Below, in pieces: positions 24,049 to 35,703 of a stretch of DNA of 64,000 nt. The position numbers and the translations under genes are program-made. The stretch comes from Acanthacorydalis orientalis. Taxonomy: Eukaryota; Arthropoda; Insecta; Megaloptera; Corydalidae. The DNA is taken from NCBI GenBank assembly GCA_034766995.1, contig CM068315.1, positions 7,091,185 through 7,155,184 of the forward strand. Reading direction: 5' to 3'. The number at the start of each line of letters is the position of its first letter. Within the stretch, counting starts at the first letter, position 1. Under the pieces are notes generated by a model. That model saw only the letters and a program-made list of their open reading frames with translations, did not search any database and was not told the origin of the DNA.

Positions 24049-24625
24049 TTAGGTTGATAGAAAAATAATGGCGGTTTAAGAGCTTCAAAGTCATGTACAT
24101 TTATAGCTTTTTTGATTTTCCTAGCTGTTATAAGTGGTTCAGATTTGTTGGATGACTAACACCTAATTTTTGTTCATGTTCTTGAATTCTTGTGCGTAGT
24201 TCTGCTTCAACTGACGCCTTCAGTTGGTCGTTATGAACTGAAGAAGGACGCCCGTGACTTTCTTCATCTTCAACGATCTCGTCCCCAGCACGAAATTTTT
24301 GGAACCACTGCTGCACCGTACGTTCCTTAACAGTATCCATACCAAAAGCATAGTTTAGTTTATGAACAGTTTCTGCTGCTTTACCGCCCGTTTTGGACTC
24401 ATACAAAAAAATTGCTCTTACTTGCTTTTTTCCATCGTTAATTCGATAGCCTAATTCGAATGAAAACTTAATAATAAAACCAAAGTCGATGTTACCAAAA
24501 TACAGACCGAAAAATACACTTTAGAATGATATTAACATGAACAATATAAACCGACCCTTTCATTGAAAAAAATTAATGTTAAAATTCAAAAAACAAAAAC
24601 CACAATTATTTTCCTATCAACGTGT
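24049..24625 (-). mobile_element. Cecropia-like mariner deletion derivative (copy C)
   Basis: 577 bp long. TTAGGTTGATAGAAAAATAA at 24049 follows a TA at the end of a short TA run. The inverted partner, ending near 24625, matches well inside (CAAAAACCACAATTATTTTC) but its last six bases have decayed. The interior is the 5' third of the transposase gene and its untranslated leader; about 700 bp of the normal element is missing. Confidence 0.9.
24128..24435 (-). pseudogene. Mariner transposase N-terminal domain (helix-turn-helix only)
   Basis: From 24406 down to 24128 a 92-codon frame is fully open and close to the family pattern. It reads TGGKAAETVHKLN (first helix-turn-helix), KERTVQQWFQKFRAGDE, EDEESHGRPSSVHNDQL (the GRPS-type linker) and QKLGVSHPTNLNHL (second helix-turn-helix). 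The family ATG at 24435-24433 is followed after four codons by a one-base loss that puts a stop in frame, so the normal start no longer reaches this frame. The ATG at 24406 could still start a short DNA-binding peptide in principle. The catalytic domain is absent because of the internal deletion. Whether the peptide is made is unknown. Confidence 0.85.
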
Positions 24626-25429
24626 CATTATGACTTTTGGGATGTGACATTAAATTTCTTAGACTTGGATAATGAATACTGGAAGAGCGAGGGCGTTATG
24701 TTATGATCGGAACAAATTAACACTTGTAACGAATAGTCAAACATTTGTTAGATTTTATATGAATTTCGGTTAAATTAAATTTGCTAGGATTTTTTAAATA
24801 AATCGTTTTGAATTTATTTCAAATTTTTCATTTACAACTTACAATTTTTATAATTATTTTATTAATCGCTATTTGTTTTTCTAATAGTTACAAAAACTAT
24901 TTAATAGAGAGAGTAATAAGAATTCTAAGTTATGTTCCATGTATAACTTGGTTAGAATTTATTCGAGGTAAATCTTGGTAAAATAATAATATAATTAGTT
25001 ATAGACATCTGTATAATTTTATTTACATTTTTCAACTAATTATGAATCCATCAAGAACAAAATATGAAATACGTTTATAGTTTTTAATTAATTTAATTTC
25101 AATTTTGCACGAAGTACCAAAATAATTATTTATGATTGCCCGTAATACTTTAACTCTATTAATAAAATAATTTTTAATTACAAAATTTAAATTTATTTAA
25201 AAATTTCCGTGTCAAATAATTGAATTTTAACTGATTAATGTTTATATACATACAATAATATACGACCATATATAATAATTATCAATAATCTCTAATCGAG
25301 TCGTGGAATCTTATTAAAAATTATCGTTAAAATGTGTACTTCGTGTGTACATGGTAACGTACACTCAACTGAGAATCCTAAAAACTGGACAATGTATATA
25401 TTTTTTTTCGTTCAGCTGTTGTGGTGGAC

Positions 25430-25570
25430 AGGAAGTCTTCCGACATATTACAAAAGTGTTATCGATACGACATATCCGGGGGACGCGTAAGGGCGCAGCC
25501 ATCGCCACACTCAACTGTCCGATATCTAATATCGATACGTTGTCCACGAGACAGTGTTAATTGTCCTATC
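25430..25570. other. GC-richer island, unrecognised
   Basis: About 140 bp with many CpGs (CCGGGGGACGCGTAAGGGCG at 25477-25496) and two copies of the near-palindrome TATCGATACG (25460-25469 and 25531-25540). Open frames of 60-70 codons exist on both strands, but neither matches a family I know. It could be a regulatory patch or a transposon relic. Confidence 0.3.
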
Positions 25571-26839
25571 AAGATCTATATGTCAAATACGTGTCGTATC
25601 TCATGACATCGTGCATAATTAATTTATACATTGTACATTATATATTATGTAGTATAGTTAACCGTATCTCTGTATGCGTGTGCTTGTGAATGTAAAACAA
25701 CACAGAAAATAACGAATTTTTCTGATCTCCAGCAGTTTTATTCATACATGTGTATATGTGTATCATGTGTGTGTATGTTTGTAAAATTAGCACAAATTAA
25801 TTATTTTTTTAAACCAGTAATAACCGTACAATTATATACAAGTTGTAAATAATTATTAAAGAAATTTGAAAGTAACTAAATTTAAATCTTAAAAAAAGCT
25901 ATGTAAATATTCGTCTGCGAACAAAATCCTTGAATTTTTATTACTATTAAGTATAAATTAGGGAGAGACACAAATATATTTTTATTTCATTCATTTTTCC
26001 GTTTTATTATATGTGCTTGTAATTATGACAGTGGAGTCAATCTTATACTTTTCGTATTGAGATATGTAGACCTTTGCATTTGTGTGTAATAAAAAATATT
26101 TTTCCATTATGTAACAAAATATTCTCTCTAAAAGTACTTACTGTTATAATTTAAATTTTTGATGTAATTATTAATTTTTACGAGTATCATGAAAAATATG
26201 TGTTTCTTAATACTGAATATGACTTAGACTATTTTCAAAATTATTAAACATCTTAAAAATGACTTATAACAAAAAATATTTCAGTTTTATTCGAAAAAGA
26301 AGTGATAAGCAACAATATTCACTTACATTTTGTACTTATAATCATGTTAATTTAATTTAGAATAATGCTAGAGATTTCTTCCTTCTTCAATAACGGTATT
26401 TTATTTTTGTGATGTTTTGAGAGTACGAAAATATTCATGGAAAATTGACAGAATGTACGATAATAGATTCATTATATCCTTATATTTTTCCTTTGTAAGT
26501 GGTTGGATACTCGTATAAAGGTGAAATAGTTGATTTCTTTTATATATTTCGGCCTTCTTTTTTTGGGTGAAATATTTAAAATCTGAAATTCTACACTATC
26601 ATTTATAGATTTTTTATAAAGCATTTCATGAGGGGCATCTTTTATAAATCTGATCCATTGTATTTTCAATCAATAAACAGATTCTTCCTTAATATTTTTT
26701 ATTCTCTTTGTAATTGATTTCTCTTTTTGTTTTCCATTAGCAATATAATTGTTCGTTTGAGAGCTTTAAGCAAAGAAGTTAACTTAGCTTAAGGGTTCTT
26801 TACCTTGAAAATAAATATAGTTTTATACAAAAATCAGAA

Positions 26840-26841
<2 letters not shown>

Positions 26842-26880
<39 letters not shown>

Positions 26881-26897
26881 TATATAAATATATAAAT
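26842..26897. repeat. (TA)n microsatellite
   Basis: TA array with AAATA interruptions in its right half. Confidence 0.95.
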
Positions 26898-28366
26898 ATT
26901 TTTCCAGAAAAAGTATACCGAAAAGTAAGTTACTTAGTACACTATCAAAATAAACAAAAACAGAATTATGTTTACAGACCAACTTTGAAAAGTCATTAAA
27001 CGGTACATTTTTTTATTTTTTTCTGTTCTAGATTATTAAAATATAAATAATTGTTATATAAAATAAATCATAAAATCATTTTTATATTTTTTTTTACTTA
27101 GTCGACTGGCCTAATTACTGACACATAATTATTCTCTAAATATTTATTTTTTAATTCCTATTTATAAAACTCCTCGCATGTCGAGTTCAAAAACACGTTT
27201 GTTGCTTCTTTCATTTCATATAAATTATTGACTTTATTTAAACTTTTCGAAGTAACTGAAATGCATGGTAATTTAATGATACAATGTCAGGTGATGTGAC
27301 AAACAAGATAAAACATTACACTTCAGCTGTAATATCTTTTACTGAATAACTTTTACCTCATGTATGTTTTATTCTTATCATGTCGAAACATAATTAATTA
27401 GCAGTCGATAAAAAAATATATTTGCAAGTTTTCGCTTAATCTTTTGTCTGGATCAAAATACACTACACCAATGTAACTTTTACTTAATTTCGGTAATTAA
27501 AAATGGACAAATTCTTTAATTATTGAATGTACCTTTAAGTTCCGTCTGCATTATTTACTGACCCAATTTTTTGGAATATTTAAATGTTTACCTGCGAGTA
27601 TTTTTATTTCTTTTATTTTATCATTTCGAAATTAAAAAGTATAGGAAGAATAAGTGGTTTTCATTTTAGTTCATAATGTAAATATTTATCTTGATTTTAA
27701 CAAATACTAAGATATAGTAATGTAAATATAACGTCTTCAATTTTTTTATTATTTTATTCGCTGTTTTTTACTCAAGTTTTATTGACATTAAAAAATAGTT
27801 GTTCTGTTTATATTTTTAACAGTAGTGCGAACTCAATTATTTATCAACAGATATACTATGAAATTTATCTTACATTACATTTCTCTTCTATCCAATAATC
27901 ATTATATTTTAGTTCAAATAAAATCAAAAAAATGTCTGATTCGTCTTGCGATTGATTTACTGTATGAACGCTTTTTTCCAATTTTTAATAATTTTCCTTA
28001 CACATTGTAAAATAATAAAAAAATAATAACTATGGACAAACTAAATGTGTAAAATGTGCGAAAAGAGATATCAGGATTTCTAAGCGGAAGTGTCTTAATC
28101 CCATCTAACCACCAACCTTAAACCTACTAATCTTAAACCTAACCTAAAATCTTCCATTTAAATAGGAAATAAATAACTTAGGAGATCTTTAAATATTATA
28201 TCTTGATTTATTTTTCAATTTTTCTTAAATAGTAAAGTCAAAAGTGATATAAAAGTTATTAAAAAATCAATTTTCAAATTCTTCTCATTCTCAGATATTT
28301 TATTCATTTATTCCCTTGAACTTTTTTAAAATGGCACGTACAATATTCTACTATTTCAGAGGTTGT

Positions 28367-28418
28367 GTATATATATATATATATGGACAGAGAGAGTGAA
28401 CGAGAGAAAGAGAAAGAT
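28367..28418. repeat. Compound (TA)n(GA)n microsatellite
   Basis: Short TA run, then degenerate GAGA sequence to 28418. Confidence 0.85.
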
Positions 28419-28642
28419 ATAATAAACGCAAATATTGTTATAATATTTATTTTTTGCGATTAAAAATTCAAAAACCAATAATTATAAAAAAAGTTATTTT
28501 TATTTACTGCAGGAAAAAGCATTATTATTTGTTATAAGAAGAATTAGAAATTTTAGTATAAATAAGTCACACATTGTGTGTAGTTTTTCATTTAAAAATT
28601 AATTTATAAAAACGATTAACAAAAACTTAATATATTTTAGTA

Positions 28643-29297
28643 TTAACTCTTTGAGTGGCAAGGAGCGATACGAGTATATTATTCCTCCATTCATTTGTGA
28701 ATAGTGCCAAGAGCAATATATCGTTCCTCGGTTTTCTAAATGCTATAACTCATAAAAAAAAACAACTTTGTTTCATAAAAAGGACGTCATAAATTAATGT
28801 ATACATACTTTTATGTGTTCTGTCCGTTTTATTCTAAGGCCGTGTGCGAAAATTGACTAAATGGTCGACAAAACTAAATTGCTGAATTTAGTGTCGATGT
28901 TACAGTTCAAACTGTGCGAAAAGTTGCAGCGACTAAATTAAATTTTATTTTTATTTTATCCATTTATCTGCCTTTATTTCCACAATATTGATGTTCGCAA
29001 AAAAAATTCTTCCATGGGTTATATTTTTTTCAGAAAAGAGAGAACAGTGTCAGTGTAAACACCAAAAATTAATTTATTTTATATTTATTTTTTTTTGTAA
29101 AACATTTCAAATTATTTCTAATTTTATTAGCAATAAAGGAAGTCCAATATGTTATTAGTATTTTGTAAAAAAATAATTAACTTTAACTCAAAAATGACCG
29201 AAATATATTTTTTTTTCTATAGCCATGCATTTTTCCTTACGATTGTCTGGCATTGTCCACCAGCACGGACACTGCCCACTGACACTCAAAGGGTTAA
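28643..29297. mobile_element. piggyBac-type MITE (TTAA ends)
   Basis: The left terminus TTAACTCTTTGAGTGGCA (28643-28660) mirrors the right terminus TGACACTCAAAGGGTTAA (29280-29297), matching 16 of 18 bases when inverted. TTAA at both ends is the piggyBac target duplication. The 655-bp interior contains no transposase frame; the ORF at 29149-29343 runs over the right border. A GC-richer segment at 28838-28940 (GTGTGCGAAAATTGACTAAA) may be a nested insertion. Confidence 0.8.
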
Positions 29298-29343
29298 ATA
29301 TGTATGTTTGTACTATTATGCTTTCCGCTTTTGTATTAGATAG

Positions 29344-29413
<70 letters not shown>
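29344..29413. repeat. (TA)n microsatellite
   Basis: Pure TA array about 70 bp long, starting 46 bp after the piggyBac-type MITE. Confidence 0.95.
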
Positions 29414-29417
<4 letters not shown>

Positions 29418-29760
29418 CATAATCAATACGTCAATTGATTAACAATTTTTAATTTTTGTTTAACATTGTTTTTTCATTTTCACAAGTGAATTTTTTTCTT
29501 GTTAAAGATTTTATTCACCTTTTTTTCGTTTACAAATACATAATAACGTTTTTAAGGAAATATAGGATTTATCATTATTACATTTACATACATTAGCAAT
29601 AAACACATTACTTTGTTAGTTTAAATTCTGAAAGTAATCTTTGAAACCACAATTTTCGTAGAAATAATACATTTATTTTTCACCTTCTTCAAATATATGT
29701 ATTCTGCATCTGTTTTATTTGAATTCATTTTAACACATTTATTTTTAACTAAACATACAC

Positions 29761-29765
29761 GTATA

Positions 29766-29825
<60 letters not shown>
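29761..29825. repeat. (TA)n microsatellite
   Basis: TA array with one TATG interruption near its start. Confidence 0.95.
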
Positions 29826-29826
<1 letters not shown>

Positions 29827-30169
29827 TAGAACTATATTTTTTAAATTCTACCTGTTATACAATTATATAATAAAATCACTAGTTTCTACGAATCAATTTC
29901 AATAAGTAATTTATTATTGATACTGAGCTTCATCATGAATACAGACTTCATGATTGACACATTATAGTGTGAAATGAATTTCTAAGATCTTATTATTTTT
30001 ATTTTATTAAATGTATTCTATTGTTGAATGAATTTCGTAGATAAGAAATCTCATGTGTGAAACCCATTTTAATGAAATAATTTTGAGATAAAATGTAAAT
30101 TATGTAAATGACACCGATTAATACCTATGTGACAACATTTTTATTGACTATATTCTTGATATGTTCTAT

Positions 30170-30215
<46 letters not shown>

Positions 30216-30477
30216 TATAAATGCAAGTGTCATTATAGATATCAGTTTTGATAATTATTTTTTATAATTATTTAGTCATTTGAAATAGGTACGTGATATT
30301 TGTTCGTGTGAATTTTTGTATACTGTTCTAAATATATGAATGTTATAATATCCAAAATGATTTAAGGTAAAGTTTCTCTAGAAGTAAATAATGTACTACA
30401 TAATTTATATAATAATAATAAAACATTTAATAAATTGAATATGAATCAAATAAAACAGAAACGATTTTCGTATGACA
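29826..30477. other. Non-coding stretch, nothing seen
   Basis: Includes one TA array (30174-30209). The missing 3' TIR of the mariner copy at 30478 was looked for here and not found. Confidence 0.5.
30174..30209. repeat. (TA)n microsatellite
   Basis: Pure TA array about 36 bp long. Confidence 0.95.
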
Positions 30478-30494
30478 TATATCCGCCATTATTT

Positions 30495-30735
30495 TATATA
30501 ACTTTTCTCCATCTGTTGCATAATTGACGAATCCCTCACCGAAAAAAAAATGGTCTCTTTGAAGTTGTAATATATTTTCGGACCTTTTCCACTATTTTTA
30601 CCATTTTTTTGCATGTTTTATGCATCACTACATCTTCCTTCAAAGTTGAATAAATCATTTTCGCACCTACTACAGCATTTTTTTAAAAAAATTGGAATTT
30701 GAAAAGTCTGCAATGCCTAATATGCTGATTTTCAG
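30495..30735 (-). pseudogene. Mariner transposase remnant (N- and C-terminal parts)
   Basis: On the minus strand it runs from about 30730, where the sequence matches the N-terminal segment of the sister copies (a GAAGATGTAGTGATGCATAAAA-like block at 30616-30637), to the C-terminal region near 30500-30600 (WRKV-like end before the stop). Several frameshifts and stops, and no catalytic middle, as in the other two copies. Confidence 0.6.
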
Positions 30736-30739
30736 ACCC

Positions 30740-30793
30740 CATCGTGTTCATTACTATTTTGTGTAACCACACAAAATAGTAATGAACACGATG
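30740..30793. repeat. Perfect 25-bp inverted repeat (hairpin)
   Basis: The left arm 30740-30764 (CATCGTGTTCATTACTATTT then TGTGT) and right arm 30769-30793 are perfectly complementary, with a 4-base AACC loop. Sister mariner copies carry only one arm-like sequence here (ACAAAACAGTAGTGAACACG in the copy at 54810), so the second arm is an inverted duplication private to this copy. Confidence 0.95.
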
Positions 30794-31358
30794 CGAATGA
30801 GTAATGATCAATTTCTTGGTCAAGATACATAGTGTTTTTAAATGTTAAGACTGACACTTCAAAATCCTTAAAAGAGAAGATAATATTTAAATTGAAACTG
30901 AGTTATGACTGATTCAATTTAAAGGCACCGAATTAATTATTACACCTATTATAAAATTATAACTAGTTATGTTCCATTTGAAGTATCAACGAATGCACTT
31001 AAAATACTTTCTAAGCAGGTAAAAACAACTGCTACTACAGCTATAATATTAACAACTAACATTTTGTAATTATCATTTCTCAAGACATAAAATATATGTT
31101 TTATGACAGTGTACACATTTTTGGAGGAAATTATTAACACGTACCCAAGTAAATTTTCAATATGTCTAATGTTAAGTAGTTCTCTTGGGATGTAATGTCT
31201 TAATTATGACACTGTTTGTCGTAAGATATCAGTTTAAAATCAACCCCAGAGATATATTACATCCTTAAACGTTATCCTTGAACAGATGTTTGCCTCTGTC
31301 ACTATAGAAATAAAAATAATTTGTTGATGTGCTATTATATTTTTAAGGTATTTTTTAC

Positions 31359-31361
<3 letters not shown>

Positions 31362-31417
<56 letters not shown>
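31362..31417. repeat. (TA)n microsatellite
   Basis: Pure TA array about 50 bp long with a TACATATA tail. Confidence 0.95.
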
Positions 31418-32518
31418 GAACCGTAGATAAATTTAAATGTATTTGTATTAAAAAAATATTTCAGTGTTTAGTTTTACGTTTACAAATCCATTTACTTTTA
31501 ATCAAAATTTTTTTATTTATTTTTATAGAAATTTGTATTAAAATATACAATTTTTGTTTAAATTCTTTGATAGGTTAGATTATTTACTGTTTATAAAAGT
31601 CATTCGTTTTGATTATTTAAAAATTTAACATAAAATATAAAAGACTAAAATGTATAAATAAAGTAATTATGTTTAAGAACAGTGGAAACAGTACATTTTC
31701 AGTTTGAAATATTTTTTTTATAAATAAACACTTGGAATGAAGATCAGAAATTTTTAGAAGCAGGAAAACATTTATAATTGAAATTAATATATTTATTTCA
31801 ACAAACTTATTTCTTTAAACGTACTTTTCATTCAAACAAATTTGTTTAGTATATTTGAATATTCTTATAAATGCAGTTACAATTTATCTTGACTTTTGGT
31901 GAATCGAAAAAACATTTATTGACAAAACTCTCTCAGCAGTTTGTTCTCAGTGAACAAATCGCTGTTCTTACTACTCGTTTGTTTTTTGTAAAAGTCTGTT
32001 CCCTTTAAAAATATTTCCTTATTGTCAAACATGGCTTATGTAACGGCAGATGATTAATATTGCATGTGTTAAAAAATAATTTTAAATTTAGTTTTCAAAA
32101 CGTTTAATTCTCTCATTTATTTTGTAAAAATAAAATGCTGAAATATTCCTAGAACTAATTAAATTGAAATCTATTTTAATAAAAAAAATTTATGAATGTT
32201 ATGATATTTTTATATATTTTTAATAATCGTTTTCTGAAATTCATACAATTTATGATAAATATGCAAAAAGATTAGAAATACACATTATGCTTTATTAAAG
32301 TTATAATTGTTTATGTTGATATCTGTAATCCTGTTGTTGTATGATTGATGGTGGTTGTCCTTCTGAATCACGTTGGTTTTTATCTCCTACCGCCAGTTTT
32401 GGCACGTGTACCATCTTCAATTACTTATTGTTAAATCGATAACATGTTTATGGTAAATAATAATAACAGGAAATAAAAAGACTAGATGAAGATTTAAAAA
32501 AAAACAGTATTGACGTAT

Positions 32519-32552
32519 TTTATATATATATATGTAACATGTTTTTTATTAC

Positions 32553-32605
<53 letters not shown>
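32519..32605. repeat. Split (TA)n microsatellite
   Basis: A short TA run (32519-32533), a 21-bp unique spacer, then a TA array of about 51 bp. Confidence 0.9.
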
Positions 32606-32607
<2 letters not shown>

Positions 32608-32795
32608 CATTGCATGTTAAAGTACTTTTTTACTGAATTAATAATAGAATTTATTTTATTATTTGGTTTAGTAGTGTGAAATAAATTATTTGAAAGTTTA
32701 ATTAAGTAGTTGTTATTTGGGTTTCCCTGGTATTTTATATTCGTTAATATTCCGGTTTTTACACGGTTGTAAATAGATTCATTCTCTCTTTATGT

Positions 32796-32816
32796 TATAT
32801 ATATATATATATATAT
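32796..32816. repeat. (TA)n microsatellite, left flank of a short element
   Basis: TA run that directly abuts the 74-bp unique segment at 32815-32888. Confidence 0.9.
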
Positions 32817-32886
32817 CATCATCAGCCCCTGTTAATCCACTGCTGGATAAAGGTCTCTTCCATGATTTTCCATTTTGTTCGATTCA

Positions 32887-32888
<2 letters not shown>
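32815..32888. repeat. Short dispersed motif inside a (TA)n array
   Basis: A 74-bp unique segment starting ATCATCATCAGCCCCTGTTA, then CCACTGCTGGATAAAGGTCT, with TA arrays on both sides. The CATCATCAGCC...CCACTGCTGGA...AGG pattern is one I recall as a very common interspersed motif in arthropod genomes, found near microsatellites. Its function and class are unknown to me. It has no coding role here. Confidence 0.6.
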
Positions 32889-32939
<51 letters not shown>

Positions 32940-32949
32940 CATATATATG
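32888..32949. repeat. (TA)n microsatellite, right flank of a short element
   Basis: Pure TA array about 47 bp long with a TACATACATATATATG tail. Confidence 0.95.
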
Positions 32950-33605
32950 TAATGAATATGTCTGCATGTTTTTACTTTCCAATGATTTTTTTCTATTAAC
33001 TTAACATTAATCTATTCCAGAATTGATGCTCTTTCAGGCTATTCTTTAAATTGTTAAAATTTATACAGGTCGTAATATCAGAATAAACTATAAGTGTTTA
33101 AGAAAATGTAAGCCAATTAATAAGAATGACTTTCAAAATAATTTCGGAAAAATTCAAGTAAAACAAATATCCAATATGCGTTATGTATAACTGAAATAAA
33201 AATAATAATAAATTAATACAATGTAATAATGAAACTAAACAGTACGAAAACAATAATAATGTATCAGTAATCTCCAGACCAACGAATTACAAATTTGTTG
33301 ATTTTTTTATACCAAATATTATTTAAGCTTCAAAATATTTTCATAAGGTCACGGTTTTTTATAAGTAGCACATGTATTGTATCTTAAATGCCGTTACTAA
33401 ATATTTGAGTTGTTTTTAGTAACTTCTTTTACATCTAAATAATTGTAATTATTCGTAAAAAATCTCTCTATAAAGAGTTAGTGTACATATTTAAAATTTC
33501 ACTTTTAATTACCAGTTGCACCTTTTAATAATTATTTATTTTTTTTCTTATATTACAAACGTCTTTTTGCTCTGAATATCTGCATATCAAATGATGGATC
33601 TTAGT

Positions 33606-33606
<1 letters not shown>
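32950..33606. other. Non-coding stretch, nothing seen
   Basis: AT-rich sequence without open frames or repeats recognised. Confidence 0.5.
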
Positions 33607-33656
<50 letters not shown>

Positions 33657-33662
33657 TATATT

Positions 33663-33718
<56 letters not shown>

Positions 33719-33722
33719 CATA
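33607..33722. repeat. Interrupted (TA)n microsatellite
   Basis: Two TA arrays joined by TACATATATATTTACATACA near 33650-33670, with a CATACATACA tail. Confidence 0.95.
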
Positions 33723-33812
33723 CAAACACACATATGAATATAAAGCCATGCAATATTATTTTCAATCAATACAAGCAAGTGTTTTTTGTGTATACATAAG
33801 ACTAAAAATACA

Positions 33813-33815
<3 letters not shown>

Positions 33816-33858
<43 letters not shown>
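33816..33858. repeat. (TA)n microsatellite
   Basis: Pure TA array about 43 bp long. Confidence 0.95.
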
Positions 33859-33863
<5 letters not shown>

Positions 33864-34033
33864 TTATAAATGTTTGTGTGTGTGTTGCGGCAGGTGTTCT
33901 TCAAGCACCTTCTTCCTAAAGACACACCCACACACTTTTATCCATCATATACATTGTTGTATGGTACCTGCAAGAGTCACGACAATACCATAAAAATGTT
34001 GACATGATGTATAAATATTGGATGAACTTGACG

Positions 34034-34035
<2 letters not shown>

Positions 34036-34083
<48 letters not shown>
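34036..34083. repeat. (TA)n microsatellite
   Basis: Pure TA array about 48 bp long. Confidence 0.95.
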
Positions 34084-34084
<1 letters not shown>

Positions 34085-34136
34085 GTCAAAGAACTCGGAT
34101 ATAAGTTATTGTTACATATTTCTTATAATTGATAAG

Positions 34137-34175
34137 CTATCTTAATAAAAAAACTAATAATATTTATTAAGATAG
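34137..34175. repeat. 13-bp inverted repeat
   Basis: CTATCTTAATAAA (34137-34149) and its exact reverse complement TTTATTAAGATAG (34163-34175) around a 13-base loop. Confidence 0.9.
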
Positions 34176-35580
34176 TACATATATGAAAAAAATTTTAATA
34201 CTGTATAGTCAGTTTATAGAATTTGATATAAAAATATATTGAAATATATTTGAGAATAATGTTATAGTAATATAAAAATGATTTTTTTTAACACAAAAAC
34301 GAAACTGGTTATGTTTATAGTAAAGTGTGTGTATTATTTAAATATTATTTTAATTGTAAAAAAGGCTTATAAATATTTTAAAACCTTGTGAGAAAATAGT
34401 TTGAATATTAATTAGGATTTAAATGATAATCTATGTCTGCGTAAGACTATTTATGCTTTAAAAATATATTAAAAAGAATTCAATTCGAAAGTGGGTGGAT
34501 TAGCTAATGTACAAAAAAATATTTTAAAGAATTGTTTGTATTCTCATAAGTATTGAACAATGCATTGTAACCCAGATATTGTTTATTATTATTACATAAA
34601 ATAATGAATATAATAATTACAAAACAAAGTCTAAAATTGAATAACACTTCTTGTCTCTTAATTAATTCTTCTGTAGAATATTTTAGATATGAATTGTTTA
34701 TTTTTAAATTTTACACTTAGGTTGATTTTATATAAATTTCTAAATAAAAGCGAATCATAATTTGTAACTATTTTTATCTTTATTGTCTATCAGTATATTT
34801 TTGTATTAAGATTCATATTTTATAATAATAAAAATTATAAATATATCCTTTTAGAATAGAAATCTGATGAAAGATCGTATATAAACTAGTTTAATTGATT
34901 TTATACTGAATATTATTATCAAAAATTGAACATTGTCTGTCTATGGTGGAAGACTTGAGTTAATATAGTATTTAAGTAGTCCTCTTAATTGTTCGCCTAG
35001 TAATTTGATAATTTTTGAATTCAATTATATAAATTATTTACCATACGAACTAGAAATTATATTAAGATTAAATTATTTCCAAATTAGAATCTATGCAAAC
35101 AATTAATGTAGATAAAAGTGCACTTCCAGTTTTTTTTAACAAATTGTATCTGTATTTTTTATTATATCCTTTCTTTGTTTTATTTAAAATATTTCTTTAA
35201 TTTAAAATATATTTTAATACACATGAATGTATATAACTGCATACAGAATATATTTTAAAATGAAAACTATCGTTTTAAAGGCTGTAAGGTATTTTAATGA
35301 ATTTTGTTGGTGTTCAAACAAACATTGTGATTTTTTTACTTCGAATTTATACACACCACCCTGATAAAAAGAACATCTTTTAGGGTGAATTTATAAAGTC
35401 GTATCTACACACATTACACTGTTTTATAGATCTGCAATTTTCTTCATGTTCTTTCTCTTCATATTATGTAGGCAAAACGCCAGTTTTTAGCAGTCATGTA
35501 TGTGTTATGTAGTTGTTTCTTCTGAACATAAACAATATATTTTTGATTATATTAATTTATGATATAAAAAAACAAAATAG

Positions 35581-35583
<3 letters not shown>
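34176..35583. other. Non-coding stretch, nothing seen
   Basis: AT-rich sequence with no open frame longer than about 60 codons and no repeat recognised. Confidence 0.5.
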
Positions 35584-35624
<41 letters not shown>

Positions 35625-35633
35625 GTATGTATA

Positions 35634-35675
<42 letters not shown>

Positions 35676-35703
35676 AATTGAGAGAAAGAGAGAGAGACAG
35701 AGA
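35584..35703. repeat. Compound (TA)n(GA)n microsatellite
   Basis: TA arrays with a CTGTATGTATATATATG interruption near 35622-35640, then a GA run at 35680-35703. Confidence 0.95.

Larger units (their letters stand above)
24626..28642. other. Non-coding stretch, nothing recognised
   Basis: Apart from a GC-richer patch at 25430-25570 and two TA arrays listed separately, this 4-kb region is AT-rich. It holds short frames (minus 26472-26669, plus 27825-28010) that I cannot assign. Confidence 0.45.
30478..30949 (-). mobile_element. Mauritiana-like mariner derivative, 3' end missing (copy F3)
   Basis: Minus-strand copy of the family at 3886-4412 and 54810-55365. The 5' TIR is at the right (inverted: TAGGTGTAATAATTAATTCG, then GTGCC, near 30925-30948). 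The leader follows, then the N-terminal and C-terminal transposase remnants. Similarity ends near 30478, at the sequence equivalent to 'ATGGGGGATA', before the 3' TIR. It differs from its relatives by an added inverted duplication that forms a perfect hairpin at 30740-30793. Confidence 0.75.
30950..32795. other. Non-coding stretch, microsatellites only
   Basis: No gene recognised. TA arrays at 31362 and 32555 are listed separately. 32320-32430 is slightly GC-richer without a recognisable feature. Confidence 0.5.

Noticed and set aside
26472..26669. 65-codon minus-strand frame with a KDAPHEMLYKK stretch, considered as a transposase relic
   Set aside because: No catalytic motif, TIR or second copy could be found; left unassigned.
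28105..28150. ACCTTAAACC...TAAACCTAACCTAAA resembling insect telomere repeat CCTAA
   Set aside because: Only two or three degenerate units without a regular period; chance or a very eroded interstitial trace at best.
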